Source: Solirubrobacter ginsenosidimutans
GTDB lineage: Bacteria; Actinomycetota; Thermoleophilia; Solirubrobacterales; Solirubrobacteraceae
Length of the DNA: 64,000 nt
Assembly (NCBI RefSeq): GCF_027587205.1
Contig: NZ_JAPDOD010000030.1
Coordinates: 48,739 to 112,738, forward strand
Direction: 5' to 3'
Part shown: positions 54,603 through 63,629 of the stretch, piece after piece
How the letters are laid out: every line of letters starts with the position of its first letter
How positions within the stretch are numbered: position 1 is the stretch's first letter
Translations under genes and position numbers: made by a program
The notes under the pieces: generated by a model
Seen by the model: only the letters and a program-made list of their open reading frames with translations
Databases searched by the model: none
Told to the model about the DNA's origin: nothing

Positions 54603-56978
54603 CTACTCGCGCGCCATCATGGCGACGGCTTCTCGCTCCAAATCGACGTAGGGCTGGCCGCTGACGTCGACGGCGACGCGGTTGATCGTGCCACCGCTGA
54701 ACGCCCAGGGCGCTTCTCCGGGGTAGTCGGTGGTGACGGGGTCGCCGCTGTCGCGCCCGACGCAGAGGCCGTCGCCGCCGAGCGAGAACTTGCCCGGCTG
54801 GGTCTTGATGCGACCCTCGCCGACCTTGGTCTCGCCGTGGTAGAGCGACAGCGTGCCGACCGCCACGCCGGGCGCGTCCTCGCCGTCCTTCTCGAAGGCG
54901 GCGGACAGGATCAGGTTCTCGCCGGTGGGCAATTCGCTGTCGGCGACGATCTTCTGTTCGAGGCTGCCGACAAAGCTGTAGACGTAGTGCAGCCGGTTGT
55001 CCTTGACGTAGAGGGCGTGACCGCCGAAGCGCGAGCCGTGCGAGAACAGCACCCCGCTCGCGCCGGCCGCGCCGTTGGCGCCGCGTGCGGGGATGTCGAC
55101 GCGCGCGCCGATTGCGTAGGACCGGTTACGGATGTTGACCGACTGCGACTCGGGCACATCGGCCAGCCCGGGGAAGTAGACGTAGCGGTCGCGCGGCGCC
55201 GAGAGCACCGGCCGCGTCGCGAGGATGATCTCCAGCGGGGCACGGTCGTCGAGCGGGAACGCGTCGTTGGCGCCGGCCTCGGCGTACCAGAGGTTGATCA
55301 TCTCCTGCAGGCGCTCGGGCTCCTGCTCGGCGAGGTTGTGCATCTCGGACCGGTCGACGTCGGTGTGGTAGAGCTCCCACGTGTCCTGGGCGAAGTTGCT
55401 CCAGCCGCTCAGCGTCGGGTGGGTGGTGACCGCCGTCCAGCCCTGGTGCCAGATGCTGCGCGAGCCGAGCATCGAGTAAAACTGCGTCTCACGGGCGCCC
55501 GGCAGCGCTCCGGCGTCGAAGCTGTAGCGCATGCTGACGCCGTCGAAGCGGCTCTGGACATGGCCCGCGATGGTCTCGGGCGCCTCGATACCGAGCACGT
55601 CGAGGATCGTCGGGACCACGTCGATGGCGTGGTGGTACTGCTCACGGATCTCGCCGTGCGCCTCGATGCCCTGCGGCCAGGAGATGATGCACGCGTCAGA
55701 CGTGCCGCCGGCGAACTCGTAGCGCTTCCACATTTTGAACGGGGTGTTGAACGCCATCGCCCAGCCGGTCGGGTAGTGGTTGAAGGTCGCCGGGCCGCCC
55801 AGCTCGTCGAGCATCGCCAGGTTCTCGTTGATGTCGCCGGCAATCCCGTTGAAGAACAGGTTCTCGTTGACCGAGCCGTTCGGGCCACCCTCGCCGCTGG
55901 CGCCGTTGTCGGAGACCACGATCACCATCGTGTTCTCGCGCTGGCCACTCTCCTCCAGGTAGTCCAGCAGCCGCCCGATCTGCTCGTCGGCATGGCCTAG
56001 GAAGCCGGCGTAGACCTCCGCCATCCGGCAGAACAGCCGCTGCTCGTCCGCTGAGAGCGAGTCCCACGGCCGCGTGTAGTCCACCGCCGGGAACGACTCG
56101 CCCTTGGGACCCGTCCGGGTCTCGGGCGTGCCGATCGGGTTGATCGGCGAGAGCTCGGTGTCCGGTGGGACCATCCCGAGCTCCTTCTGACGCGCCAGCG
56201 TCTGCTCGCGCATCGCCTCATAGCCCATGTCGAAGCGCCCCTTGAAGCGGTCGATCCACTCCTTCGGCGCGTGGTGCGGCGCGTGACAGGCACCCGGCGC
56301 GTAGTACAAAAAGAACGGCTTCTCGGGCGCCAGCACCTTCGCGTCGCGGATGAATTCCAGCGCCTTGTCGGTCAGATCCTCGGTCAGGTGATAGCCCTCC
56401 TCCGGAGAGCGCGGCGGATCGACCGGGTGCCCGTCATAGACCAGCTCGGGAAACCACTGGTTCGTCTCGCCGCCCAGGAACCCATAGAAGCGCTCAAAGC
56501 CCCGCCCCGTCGGCCAGTTGCGCCGCGTGGAGGCGAGGTTCATCTCGGCCTCCGGGCACAGATGCCACTTGCCGACCATGAACGTGTTCCAGCCCCGCTC
56601 GCCCAGGATCTGCTGGATCTGGCCGTTCTCGGGCGGGATCACGCCGCTGGCGTTCGGGAACCCGCTCGCCGCCTCGGTGACGCACGCCATGCCGTTGCGT
56701 GTGTGGTTGCGCCCGGTCAGCAGACACGAGCGCGTCGGCGAGCACAACGCCGTCGTATGCCACTGCGTGTAGCGCACCCCCGACCCGGCGATCCGGTCGA
56801 TGTTCGGCGTCTCGATCGGCCCCCCATAGCACCCAATCGACGCGAACCCGACATCATCGAGCACCACGTAGATCACGCTCGGTGCCCCATCCGGCGCCTT
56901 CGGCGCCACAAACGGCGACCAATCCTGCGCCGAGTCGCGGATGTCGACGCTGATCTTGCCCCTAAACGGCACGCTCAT
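54603..56978 (-). CDS. Cys-type arylsulfatase
   Basis: 791 residues. Alkaline-phosphatase-superfamily sulfatase: metal site YVVLDDVGFASIGCYGG (D41, D42) and the formylglycine motif C79-S-P-T-R in ALCSPTRSCLLTGRNH. HHAPKEWIDRFKG and VVSDNGASGEGG supply further metal ligands. The C-terminal 200 residues form a beta domain. It hydrolyses sulfate esters; substrate unknown. The Cys needs a formylglycine-generating enzyme, not present here. No signal peptide, so it is probably cytoplasmic. ATG has AAGGAG six bases upstream. First gene of the run with BrkB and DUF2254. Confidence 0.93.
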   Translation of the reverse strand: MSVPFRGKISVDIRDSAQDWSPFVAPKAPDGAPSVIYVVLDDVGFASIGCYGGPIETPNIDRIAGSGVRYTQWHTTALCSPTRSCLLTGRNHTRNGMACVTEAASGFPNASGVIPPENGQIQQILGERGWNTFMVGKWHLCPEAEMNLASTRRNWPTGRGFERFYGFLGGETNQWFPELVYDGHPVDPPRSPEEGYHLTEDLTDKALEFIRDAKVLAPEKPFFLYYAPGACHAPHHAPKEWIDRFKGRFDMGYEAMREQTLARQKELGMVPPDTELSPINPIGTPETRTGPKGESFPAVDYTRPWDSLSADEQRLFCRMAEVYAGFLGHADEQIGRLLDYLEESGQRENTMVIVVSDNGASGEGGPNGSVNENLFFNGIAGDINENLAMLDELGGPATFNHYPTGWAMAFNTPFKMWKRYEFAGGTSDACIISWPQGIEAHGEIREQYHHAIDVVPTILDVLGIEAPETIAGHVQSRFDGVSMRYSFDAGALPGARETQFYSMLGSRSIWHQGWTAVTTHPTLSGWSNFAQDTWELYHTDVDRSEMHNLAEQEPERLQEMINLWYAEAGANDAFPLDDRAPLEIILATRPVLSAPRDRYVYFPGLADVPESQSVNIRNRSYAIGARVDIPARGANGAAGASGVLFSHGSRFGGHALYVKDNRLHYVYSFVGSLEQKIVADSELPTGENLILSAAFEKDGEDAPGVAVGTLSLYHGETKVGEGRIKTQPGKFSLGGDGLCVGRDSGDPVTTDYPGEAPWAFSGGTINRVAVDVSGQPYVDLEREAVAMMARE

Positions 56979-57146
56979 CACGAGCTCCTTTGACGAACCG
57001 CCACGATTTCGGGCGGCGCGGCAGCGCACGGCCCGGCGGTCACATCAAACACTCATCGATGCAGCGGCAGCCCGCATCACCCCGAACGGGTGACAGCGTC
57101 GCCGACCGCAGCGAACGGCCGGGTATCCGAAGGCTGGTGCCGGCCG

Positions 57147-57530
57147 CTATGCGCCGTCCGACGCTTCAGAGCTCGCGCCGGACTCCACCTGTCGCCGACG
57201 CCACGGCCAGGCACCGTCGAGCTCCACTTCCAGCGAGAAGCTCAGGAACGTGCGGATCACGACGATGACGCCGAGAACGGCGACGCTCTCGAACGTCGGA
57301 TCGACGATGATCGTCTCGACGATGTCAGCGACGATCAGCACCTCCAGACCCAGCAAGATGCAGCGGCCCAGGTCACGGCGCAGATCGGGATAGGCCTCCT
57401 TGCGCGTCTCGGCGCGCCGGACGCGCAGCACGAAGGCGACGAACGAGCCAAGTCCGCCGAACACCATGATTCCCGCGCCAACGGCCTCGACGACCCTGAC
57501 GGCGTCCGAGATCCTCTCCTCGAACGTCAC
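57147..57530 (-). CDS. DUF1622 membrane protein
   Basis: 127 residues with about three TM segments (VVEAVGAGIMVFGGLGSFVAFVL, RCILLGLEVLIVADIVETI, SVAVLGVIVVIRTFLSFSLEVEL). The RRDLGRCILLGLEVLIVADI and VVIRTFLSFSLEVE segments mark DUF1622. Function unknown. GTG start with GGGGA seven bases upstream. It is divergent in neither direction and appears monocistronic. Confidence 0.82.
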   Translation of the reverse strand: MTFEERISDAVRVVEAVGAGIMVFGGLGSFVAFVLRVRRAETRKEAYPDLRRDLGRCILLGLEVLIVADIVETIIVDPTFESVAVLGVIVVIRTFLSFSLEVELDGAWPWRRRQVESGASSEASDGA

Positions 57531-58244
57531 GGCAGGGTCCCCGTCGGCGCACCCTCGCACCCACCGACTCGCGTGCCAGCCAGCACTCCCGCGTGTGGCA
57601 GTTTCATCACCCCCGCGAGCTGCGAGTTGGTAAGGGCAGGACGAACGGGCGTGTTGGTGGCCATGGCCCAGTCTCTCACCACGCCCGCGCTCGAGCATCG
57701 TGCGCGCATGTGTCCCACCACCCTGCAGCCTCGTCGCCGAGTTGCTGTTTGGAGGCGAGGCTGGCTTGTAAATCAACGGCTCGGCGTGGAAAAATGCCTG
57801 CAGCGGTCTCCACGGCTGTCGCGGGTCGACGCGGAGCCAACCCCCTCCGCGGTCGGTGCCAGTGCCCTGGGGAGGGCGGCGCCTGCTCAAGTTGCGATTT
57901 TCACTCCTCAGGGGCGGCGGCCGACCGCCGGCGGCCCGACACGCTGTCGCGTAAGTAAGTCGGTCGCGGCGTCGTCGGCGAAATCGGCGAGGCGCCAGAG
58001 GCCGTTCTAACGGCCCGCGAGCCGGCGTCGAGGGAAATCAGTCGCGCCGAAACGGGCCTGCGGATCGCCTGTGGGGCTTATGCGACAGCCTCAGGCGCAT
58101 GCGCCAGCCCCGGCTCCGGCCGCATCCACTGTCGCAACGGACGACAACCAGCGGTCCCGGAGGCGTACGCGCTTACTGCTGCAATGCGCGAGGAGCGATA
58201 GCAGCGAGATGGTCCGCTCGGACGACGCACTCGAGCTGCGCCGA
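57531..58244. other. 713-base stretch without an identifiable gene
   Basis: No frame has a ribosome site plus recognisable protein. A 12-bp palindrome GGCGCATGCGCC lies at 58094-58105. A minus-strand 45-codon frame (57527-57664) abuts the DUF1622 start but has no known resemblance. Possibly decayed sequence beside the hipBA locus. Confidence 0.5.
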
Positions 58245-59525
58245 CTACGACCGGGCGCTTCGCGCCAGACGTTCGCGGCAGCGCCCGGCGCGGTCTGCGA
58301 CCAGGTCCGCGAGCGTGGCGGGCAGTGGGCGGGCGAGGGCGGTCACCTGTGGCTCGCGAGCGGCGTCAGCGAATGCGTCGGGCGCTCGCTGCGCGAGATC
58401 GTCGGCCCGCGCAGAAAGTTCCTCGGCGTCGACTCGCAGCTCGCGGGCGACGCGCGGCCACGGGTTCTGCCACAGCTCGACGGGATAGTCGCCGCCGAGC
58501 TTCATGGCGAACCGCAGCCGGCGCACGTGCGCCTCCGGGTACGGCAACGCGGACGCGATGTCATACAGCGGAGCTAGCCGCACCTGGTCGCCGGCGAGCA
58601 GCAGCGAGTAGTTCTTCGCGTGCGCGTTGGTGCCGGTGATCAACCAGTTCCAGATCAGCGCGTCGGCGAAACGGCGGACGGCGAGCTCGGCTTCCCGCGC
58701 TGGCATCGCGTCTCGGAACAAGGCCGCGATCCTCTCGACACCCGGACCGCCTTCGTTCTCGTACTTGCGATCGGGCGACACCGACAGCGCCTGGCACAGA
58801 TCCTCTTGATGGACGCGCACGACGCCGCCATCTCTTTCGACACGGTCATAGCGGGTGACAACGACGGCCGTCTCATCCCGAAAGCGCGAGACGGCCGTGC
58901 GCGCCGCGATCAAGCCCGCTCGGCGGGCCGCGTCCAGGCACAGGTGCTCGTTGAGGCCATGGTCGTCGAGGCCGGCGACGGCGGGCTTGAGGATGTGCGT
59001 CGTCGGCGTCGCCCCGGACGGCACGCCCCAGCGCCCGCCGCTCCGCAGCAGCGCCGTCTTCGCCTGCGCGCCCGCGAGGCTGAACTGCCCGGTGAAGTCC
59101 CTCCCCAGCCAGGCTGTGGCGTCCTCCTTGAGCTCGCGCAGGCGTGCCGCGACGTCGTGCTCGTCCAGCCATGTCACAGCACCCGACCGCGCGAGCACCC
59201 GGTCGAGATCATCCGGCTTCGCAAAGCGCACGGCGCCGGCGCAGTCCTCGCCGACCGGAGTGGACAGCATCGAGAGCGGCGAGGCGGCCGATGCGTGAAA
59301 CTGGCGCGCCCAGCGCCGCAGCACCGCCTCGTTGTCCGGCAACAGGCCCCACAGCCACGGCACCACCACACCGCTCGCGTGCGAACGCACCTGAACCGGC
59401 ATCGACAACGACAACGGCGTTCCCGCACCGTAGTCGTCCTCATAGTCGAAGCGCGGCCGGCCGCCGCGCAGGCGCGTGAGCGTTCCGGCGACGCTGTCGC
59501 CCAGGATCACCGCCAGCTCGCTCAC
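58245..59525 (-). CDS. hipA: HipA-family serine/threonine kinase toxin
   Basis: 426 residues, full length. N-terminal Couple_hipA subdomain (LWGLLPDNEAVLRRWARQF), phosphate-binding FSLAGAQAKTALL, and kinase motifs FADALIWNWLITGTNAHAKNYSLLL (catalytic Asp replaced in sequence context by the N..H.KN signature of HipA) and LAPLYDIASALPY (metal Asp). HipA toxins phosphorylate aminoacyl-tRNA synthetases and cause dormancy. GTG start overlaps the hipB stop (GTGA), the usual antitoxin-first order. Confidence 0.92.
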   Translation of the reverse strand: MSELAVILGDSVAGTLTRLRGGRPRFDYEDDYGAGTPLSLSMPVQVRSHASGVVVPWLWGLLPDNEAVLRRWARQFHASAASPLSMLSTPVGEDCAGAVRFAKPDDLDRVLARSGAVTWLDEHDVAARLRELKEDATAWLGRDFTGQFSLAGAQAKTALLRSGGRWGVPSGATPTTHILKPAVAGLDDHGLNEHLCLDAARRAGLIAARTAVSRFRDETAVVVTRYDRVERDGGVVRVHQEDLCQALSVSPDRKYENEGGPGVERIAALFRDAMPAREAELAVRRFADALIWNWLITGTNAHAKNYSLLLAGDQVRLAPLYDIASALPYPEAHVRRLRFAMKLGGDYPVELWQNPWPRVARELRVDAEELSARADDLAQRAPDAFADAAREPQVTALARPLPATLADLVADRAGRCRERLARSARS

Positions 59526-59803
59526 GGACGCTCGTAATCGTCCAGCAGCTCGTCGAGGTCGACGGCTGCGCCGCGCGGCGGGCCGTCCTCGCGGTCGCCG
59601 ATCTGAAGCTCAAGGTCGAGCGCGTCCACGATGGCGAGGACGAGGCGCAGCTCAGCCGCCGGCTTGCCTGACTCGAAGGCGTTGACCCACGCGCGCGAGA
59701 CGTGCGCGCGCGCAGCAAGCTGCGCCTGGCTGAGCCCGAGCTCCTGGCGACGCCCACGGACTGCGGCGGCGAGATCGTGCAGCGAGCCAATGCGAGTCGC
59801 CAT
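59522..59803 (-). CDS. hipB: HipB-family HTH antitoxin
   Basis: 93 residues. Xre/Cro HTH: LAAAVRGRRQELGLSQAQLAARAHVSRAWVNAFESGKPAAELRLVL (in parts), then an acidic C-terminal tail (DLDELLDDYERP) longer than typical and rich in Asp. It should neutralise HipA and repress its own promoter through the four palindromes directly upstream. No ribosome site lies before the ATG; the first palindrome starts four bases upstream, which suggests a leaderless transcript. Confidence 0.9.
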   Translation of the reverse strand: MATRIGSLHDLAAAVRGRRQELGLSQAQLAARAHVSRAWVNAFESGKPAAELRLVLAIVDALDLELQIGDREDGPPRGAAVDLDELLDDYERP

Positions 59804-59807
59804 CGGT

Positions 59808-59915
59808 GTAACCGTACGTCGACATCAGGGATGTGTCAACGTACGCCGACAAATTCATCACGTCAGCGTACGTCGACATGCATATCGTGTCAACGAACGT
59901 CGACACGACTCGAAC
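59808..59915. repeat. Four palindromic operators at 27-bp period upstream of hipB
   Basis: Units start at 59808, 59835, 59862 and 59889. Each has a conserved 18-base part close to GTCAACGTACGTCGACAT (one or two changes each) and a 9-base variable part. The first 16 bases of the consensus match their own reverse complement at 14 of 16 positions. These are the probable HipB binding sites controlling hipBA. Confidence 0.85.
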
Positions 59916-59946
59916 GCCGGTGCGTCGTCAGACCGGAGATGGCCGG

Positions 59947-62046
59947 TCAGCCGATTCGTTCAGCGACGATGAGCAGCGTCGTGTGCGGCGTGTTGTCGGC
60001 CGAGTTGCCGATGTAGATGGTGTACTCCCCGGGCTTGGTCACGAAGCTCTGGGCGGTGTAGTCCCAGACGCCAAAGGGGTGGTTCGTCGCCATGGGGTCG
60101 ACGGTGATCGTCACCGACTCCGACGCGCCCGGCTCCACGAAGACCTTCTGGAAGGCGACGAGGCGCTTCGGGGGCTGACCCGCCTCCGGCACGCCGAGAT
60201 ACACCTGCACCACCTCCGCGCCGGAAACGGGGCCCGTGTTGGTCACCGACGCGGTCACGGTCACCGGGGCATTCGCGCCGTCGGGTGCACTCACCGACAC
60301 GTCGGCGATCTCGAAGGTGGTGTAGGAGAGCCCGAACCCGAAGCCGAACAGCGGCTCGATGCCCTGCGCCTGAAACCAGCGGTACCCCATCTCCAGCCCT
60401 TCGGAGTACCGGATCACCGGGTAGCCGGCTTCCTCGACGGTGCCCGGGTAACGCTCGGGCCGGCCGGCGTAGAGGGTGTCGTCCTCGACCCTCGGGTAGG
60501 TCGTCGGCACCTTGCCCGAGGGGTTCACGACGCCGAACAGCAGATCGGCGACGACGTGTCCGTCCTCGGCCCCCTGGTTCCAGGCTTCCAGCACCGCCGG
60601 GGCCTTGTCGATCCACGGCATCAGCACCGGGTTGCTGTCCTTGAGTACCACGACCGTGGCCGGGTTGATGCCCAGTAACTCGTCCAGCATCCGGTTCTGG
60701 TCGTTGAGCATGTTGGGGTCGCGCTGATCGGCGCCCTCGGTGGCGATCAGGCCGGCCATCAGCACGACGACATCGGCCGTCTCGGCCGCACGCTTTGCGT
60801 CGTCGAGGTTGGAGAGATCGTCGGCGACCGTCACCTTGGTCACGGTCGCGGAGGACTCGAGGTCGCGCAGCACGTCGCGCATGCCGTCCAGCGGGGTCAC
60901 CGTGTACAAGGGGTCGACCTTGGACGAGCCGCCACCACCCAGGCAGGCCTCGTCGACGAACGCGGACTGACCGATGAGTGCGATCGCCCCGGCGTCCTTG
61001 TCAAGCGGCAGCACGGCCCGGTCGTTCTTGAGCAGGACGGCGATTTGGGAGCCGATCTCGCGGGATACGGCGCCGTGGGCGCGGGCGTCGATCTCGCCAG
61101 GCGCATACGGCCGCTCGAACTGCCCGAACCGGAACATCTGGGTGAAGCGACGGACGAGCGCTCTGTCGACGGTCTCGATCTCGAGGCTCGTGTCCTGGAG
61201 CGCGGCCTTGACGTTCGTCTCGTTGAGCCACTTGGCGTCCGGCATCTCGTGATCCAAGCCGGCGTTGATTGCCGGCGCGCACGAGCGGCACGACCAGAAG
61301 TCAGACTGCACGTAGCCCTCGAAGCCCCACTCGGTCCGCAGGATGTCGGTCAGCGTGTGCCGATACTCGGTCGCGTACACGCCCCGCACGCGGTTGTAGG
61401 CGCTCATGATCGCCGCGACCCCGGCGTCCTTGACCAGCATCTCGAACGGCAACAGGTACAGCTCCCGCAGGACGTGCTCGTCCACCTCGATGTCGACCCG
61501 GAACCGCTCGTACTCCTGGTCGTTGACCACGTAATGCTTGCCCATCGCGATCACGTCGTGCGCCTGGATGGCCCTGGTCACCGCGACCCCCATCGAGCCG
61601 GACAGGTACGGGTCCTCGGAGAAGTACTCGAAGTTGCGGCCGGCGATCGTGGTGCGATGCAGGCACACGCCGGGGCCCTCCAAGACGTGTTGGCCCAGCG
61701 TCGCCGTCTCTGAGCCGATGACGTCCCCGTAGCGGCGCGCCAGCTCGACGTCGAAGCCGGCGGCGAGGGCGATCGTCATCGGCAACGACGTCGCGCGCGG
61801 GCTCGGCATCCCGTCACCCCTACCCACTCCCACCGGCCCGTTGGTGATCCGGAAGCGCGGGATCCCCAGCTCCTCGATCGCCGCCACGTGCCGCTCGACC
61901 TGGAACTGGTCGGTGAGCTCCTCGAGATCGGTTTCAGCCAGGGCGGAATAGATGTCGATCGTCTCCATGGCGCCATGGAGCTGAGCGATCTTCTGCTCCA
62001 GCGTCATTGCCTCGACAAGCTGCTCGGCCCGCTCTCGGGGTGACAT
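59947..62046 (-). CDS. Glycoside hydrolase family 3 beta-glucosidase-like protein
   Basis: 699 residues without signal peptide, so cytoplasmic. N-terminal GH3 barrel: FRITNGPVGVG, GRNFEYFSEDPYLSG, KH at 170-171, and the nucleophile D249 in VQSDF (SDF replaces the common SDW). The second alpha/beta sandwich domain and a C-terminal fibronectin-III-like domain (LFGFGFGLSYTTFEI...) follow. It probably hydrolyses beta-glucosides or xylosides; specificity unknown. AGGAGG lies nine bases before the ATG, and a TAG of an upstream frame sits inside that site. Confidence 0.9.
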   Translation of the reverse strand: MSPRERAEQLVEAMTLEQKIAQLHGAMETIDIYSALAETDLEELTDQFQVERHVAAIEELGIPRFRITNGPVGVGRGDGMPSPRATSLPMTIALAAGFDVELARRYGDVIGSETATLGQHVLEGPGVCLHRTTIAGRNFEYFSEDPYLSGSMGVAVTRAIQAHDVIAMGKHYVVNDQEYERFRVDIEVDEHVLRELYLLPFEMLVKDAGVAAIMSAYNRVRGVYATEYRHTLTDILRTEWGFEGYVQSDFWSCRSCAPAINAGLDHEMPDAKWLNETNVKAALQDTSLEIETVDRALVRRFTQMFRFGQFERPYAPGEIDARAHGAVSREIGSQIAVLLKNDRAVLPLDKDAGAIALIGQSAFVDEACLGGGGSSKVDPLYTVTPLDGMRDVLRDLESSATVTKVTVADDLSNLDDAKRAAETADVVVLMAGLIATEGADQRDPNMLNDQNRMLDELLGINPATVVVLKDSNPVLMPWIDKAPAVLEAWNQGAEDGHVVADLLFGVVNPSGKVPTTYPRVEDDTLYAGRPERYPGTVEEAGYPVIRYSEGLEMGYRWFQAQGIEPLFGFGFGLSYTTFEIADVSVSAPDGANAPVTVTASVTNTGPVSGAEVVQVYLGVPEAGQPPKRLVAFQKVFVEPGASESVTITVDPMATNHPFGVWDYTAQSFVTKPGEYTIYIGNSADNTPHTTLLIVAERIG

Positions 62047-62664
62047 GAGAGATGCCCTCCTAGGTCCGTTCGCTGAGGTTCGCCTGACGCTCTGGGTCGA
62101 ACTGCCCGGCGACGGCATCGAGCGCGCCGATCAGGCGCGGGACGGTCTCACCCAGCCGCTGATAGGTCGCCACCAGCCCCGGGGTGCATTGCGCTGTGCG
62201 CGGGACGATGGCCGAGCCGCAGCAGTCGCGCTCGATCTTCGGATTCCGATCGCGCGGCTGCGCCGGATGAGTGAACCCTCGTGCGCCGCGTAAGGTCCGT
62301 CGCGAGCGGCTGCACCGGCGCTCGCAGCCCATCCGCCTGCCGGGCGCGCTCGCCGAGCGCGGCGTCCTGGAGATCTGGCGCGACTCGCTTGCGGTCTTGC
62401 TGTCGCCGAACTGCTCGGCCTCTCGGCCGAGTCGATCTCTCTCGTCCTCGCCGCCAGACGCCTCACTCACCCACGAAACGAGGAGCGAGCCGGCTTCGCC
62501 GCCCGCGACTAAGCCTGGTCGAATGACCGCACAGATGCGATCGAGCGCGCTCGATCGCCCGGATGCGAACAAAACACCGAAAATCGCCGCCCTCGCGCCA
62601 CGCACCAGTTCTCGTCCGATCGGCTCAAATTGGACCCCGAGGGTCCATTTGGATCCCGTGAGGC
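62047..62664. other. Region with gene remnants, no intact gene
   Basis: On the minus strand a frame ending at 62060 reads VATYQRLGETVPRLIGALDAVAG, which looks like the last part of a real protein whose front is gone. On the plus strand near 62400-62510 a frame reads ELLGLSAESISLVLAARRLTHP and stops. Neither is recognised. The region abuts a tRNA fragment and is probably a worn junction of inserted DNA. Confidence 0.4.
62624..62638. repeat. 15-bp direct repeat, left copy
   Basis: CTCAAATTGGACCCC recurs at 62831-62845 with one mismatch (CTCAATTTGGACCCC). The pair brackets the tRNA fragment. The left copy also runs into an inverted repeat TGGACCC-CGA-GGGTCCA (62631-62647). Confidence 0.6.
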
Positions 62665-62710
62665 CTATGTACCACTTCCGCGAACTACGTCATTTGCAGG
62701 ACTTTTTAGT

Positions 62711-62734
62711 CGGGGAGACAGGATTTGAACCTGC
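62711..62734 (-). other. tRNA 3'-end fragment, candidate attachment site
   Basis: Read on the minus strand: T-arm GCAGG-TTCAAAT-CCTGT (one G-U pair) followed by a seven-base acceptor strand CTCCCCG and discriminator A. The matching 5' acceptor strand CGGGGAG, D-arm and anticodon arm are absent from the 100 bases upstream. Such 3' fragments are left at the far end of elements that integrate into tRNA genes. The CCA end is not encoded. Confidence 0.65.
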
Positions 62735-62830
62735 GGCCACCCGGCCCTCAGCCAAGGCGATTCCGACGCTGTCCGCTGGTTTTCGCGGCGCTGCGCCGTG
62801 CCTAGGGGCGTTTGGTTGCTCCGAGTTGGC

Positions 62831-62845
62831 CTCAATTTGGACCCC
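62831..62845. repeat. 15-bp direct repeat, right copy
   Basis: CTCAATTTGGACCCC, differing at one base from 62624-62638. Together with the tRNA fragment between them it may mark recombinase binding sites. Confidence 0.55.
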
Positions 62846-63545
62846 GGAATGGACCCCGTCAGCATTCTCGCATTCTTCCGCGCTGGAAGTCGGGGCCGCC
62901 GGAGGAGGGGTGTTCTGGCGCCCGCGGCTGTCGCTGCCCGACACCGATTGCAACGGGGGCGCCGGGACCGCACGAGATGGCTCTCGCAATCACGCGCAAA
63001 GCGCAAGCGGCGTGGCCAGCCCGACTCGCGAGTGCGCCGCCGCTGCCTGGCATGGAAAGCGACGTGCGATTCGTCCGGCGCTGGTGGGTGGCGGCTGGGA
63101 CGCCATCCCGGCGCGCCGAGAGCAGCGTTCACGAGTCGGTCTGCCTCGGCGTTCAGCTCCCGGGGCACCCAGCTGATGCGAAAGCTCTTGAACTGAGCGA
63201 CGAGGCCTCGCGCCTGTTTGTGTAGCTCACCGAGATGTGCTTTTCGCACGGCCGAGACACCATTGACTTGGTCAACCACGATCTCAGAGTCCATGTAAAC
63301 CCGGATTTGCTGGACCCCGTACCCGCGCGCGAGCTTCAATCCCTCGATCAACGCTTGGTACTCCGCGACGTTGTGGGTGGCAGGGCCGATTGCCTTCGAG
63401 ATCTGAGCCACGGTCTCCAAACGGCGCGTTCGCAACAGCGCACCAATCGCCGCGCGGCCCCAATGGGTCCCCGCGGTTGCCGCCATCAGCGTTGAGAAGG
63501 TAGTACCCGCGCTTCGTGCCGGCCAGCTCTGTGGCTTCGGCCTCA

Positions 63546-63629
63546 GGCGTCTCCGGCTCGGCCCGGGGCGTCTCGGGCTCGGACTCCGGCGTCTCCGGCT
63601 CGGATTCCGGCGTCTCGCCGAGCAGGATG
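63546..63629. repeat. 21-bp tandem repeat encoding an acidic heptad linker
   Basis: GGCGTCT occurs at 63546, 63567, 63588 and 63609, an exact 21-base period. On the minus strand each unit encodes a seven-residue ETPESEP-like repeat in the linker of the RNase HI-like gene. Confidence 0.8.

Noticed and set aside
57527..57664. 45-codon frame whose stop overlaps the DUF1622 start
   Set aside because: The GTGA overlap is suggestive, but there is no ribosome site and no recognisable protein character.
57740..57790. Possible tRNA around GGCTTGTAAATC
   Set aside because: The anticodon-like loop is there but the flanking bases do not form a stem, and no D-arm or T-arm follows.
59808..59915. CRISPR-like array upstream of hipB
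   Set aside because: Repeats are degenerate palindromes with only 9-base spacers, and no cas genes are present. Operator sites explain the pattern better.
62690..62989. Minus-strand frame ending GRVAAGSNPVSPTKKS as an integrase tail
   Set aside because: The ending is again translated tRNA sequence and the frame has no integrase catalytic residues.
62271..63176. Plus-strand frame containing VGETGFEPAATRPS
   Set aside because: That peptide is the well-known artefact of translating a tRNA T-arm. The rest has no family signal and lies over the RNase HI-like gene and debris.
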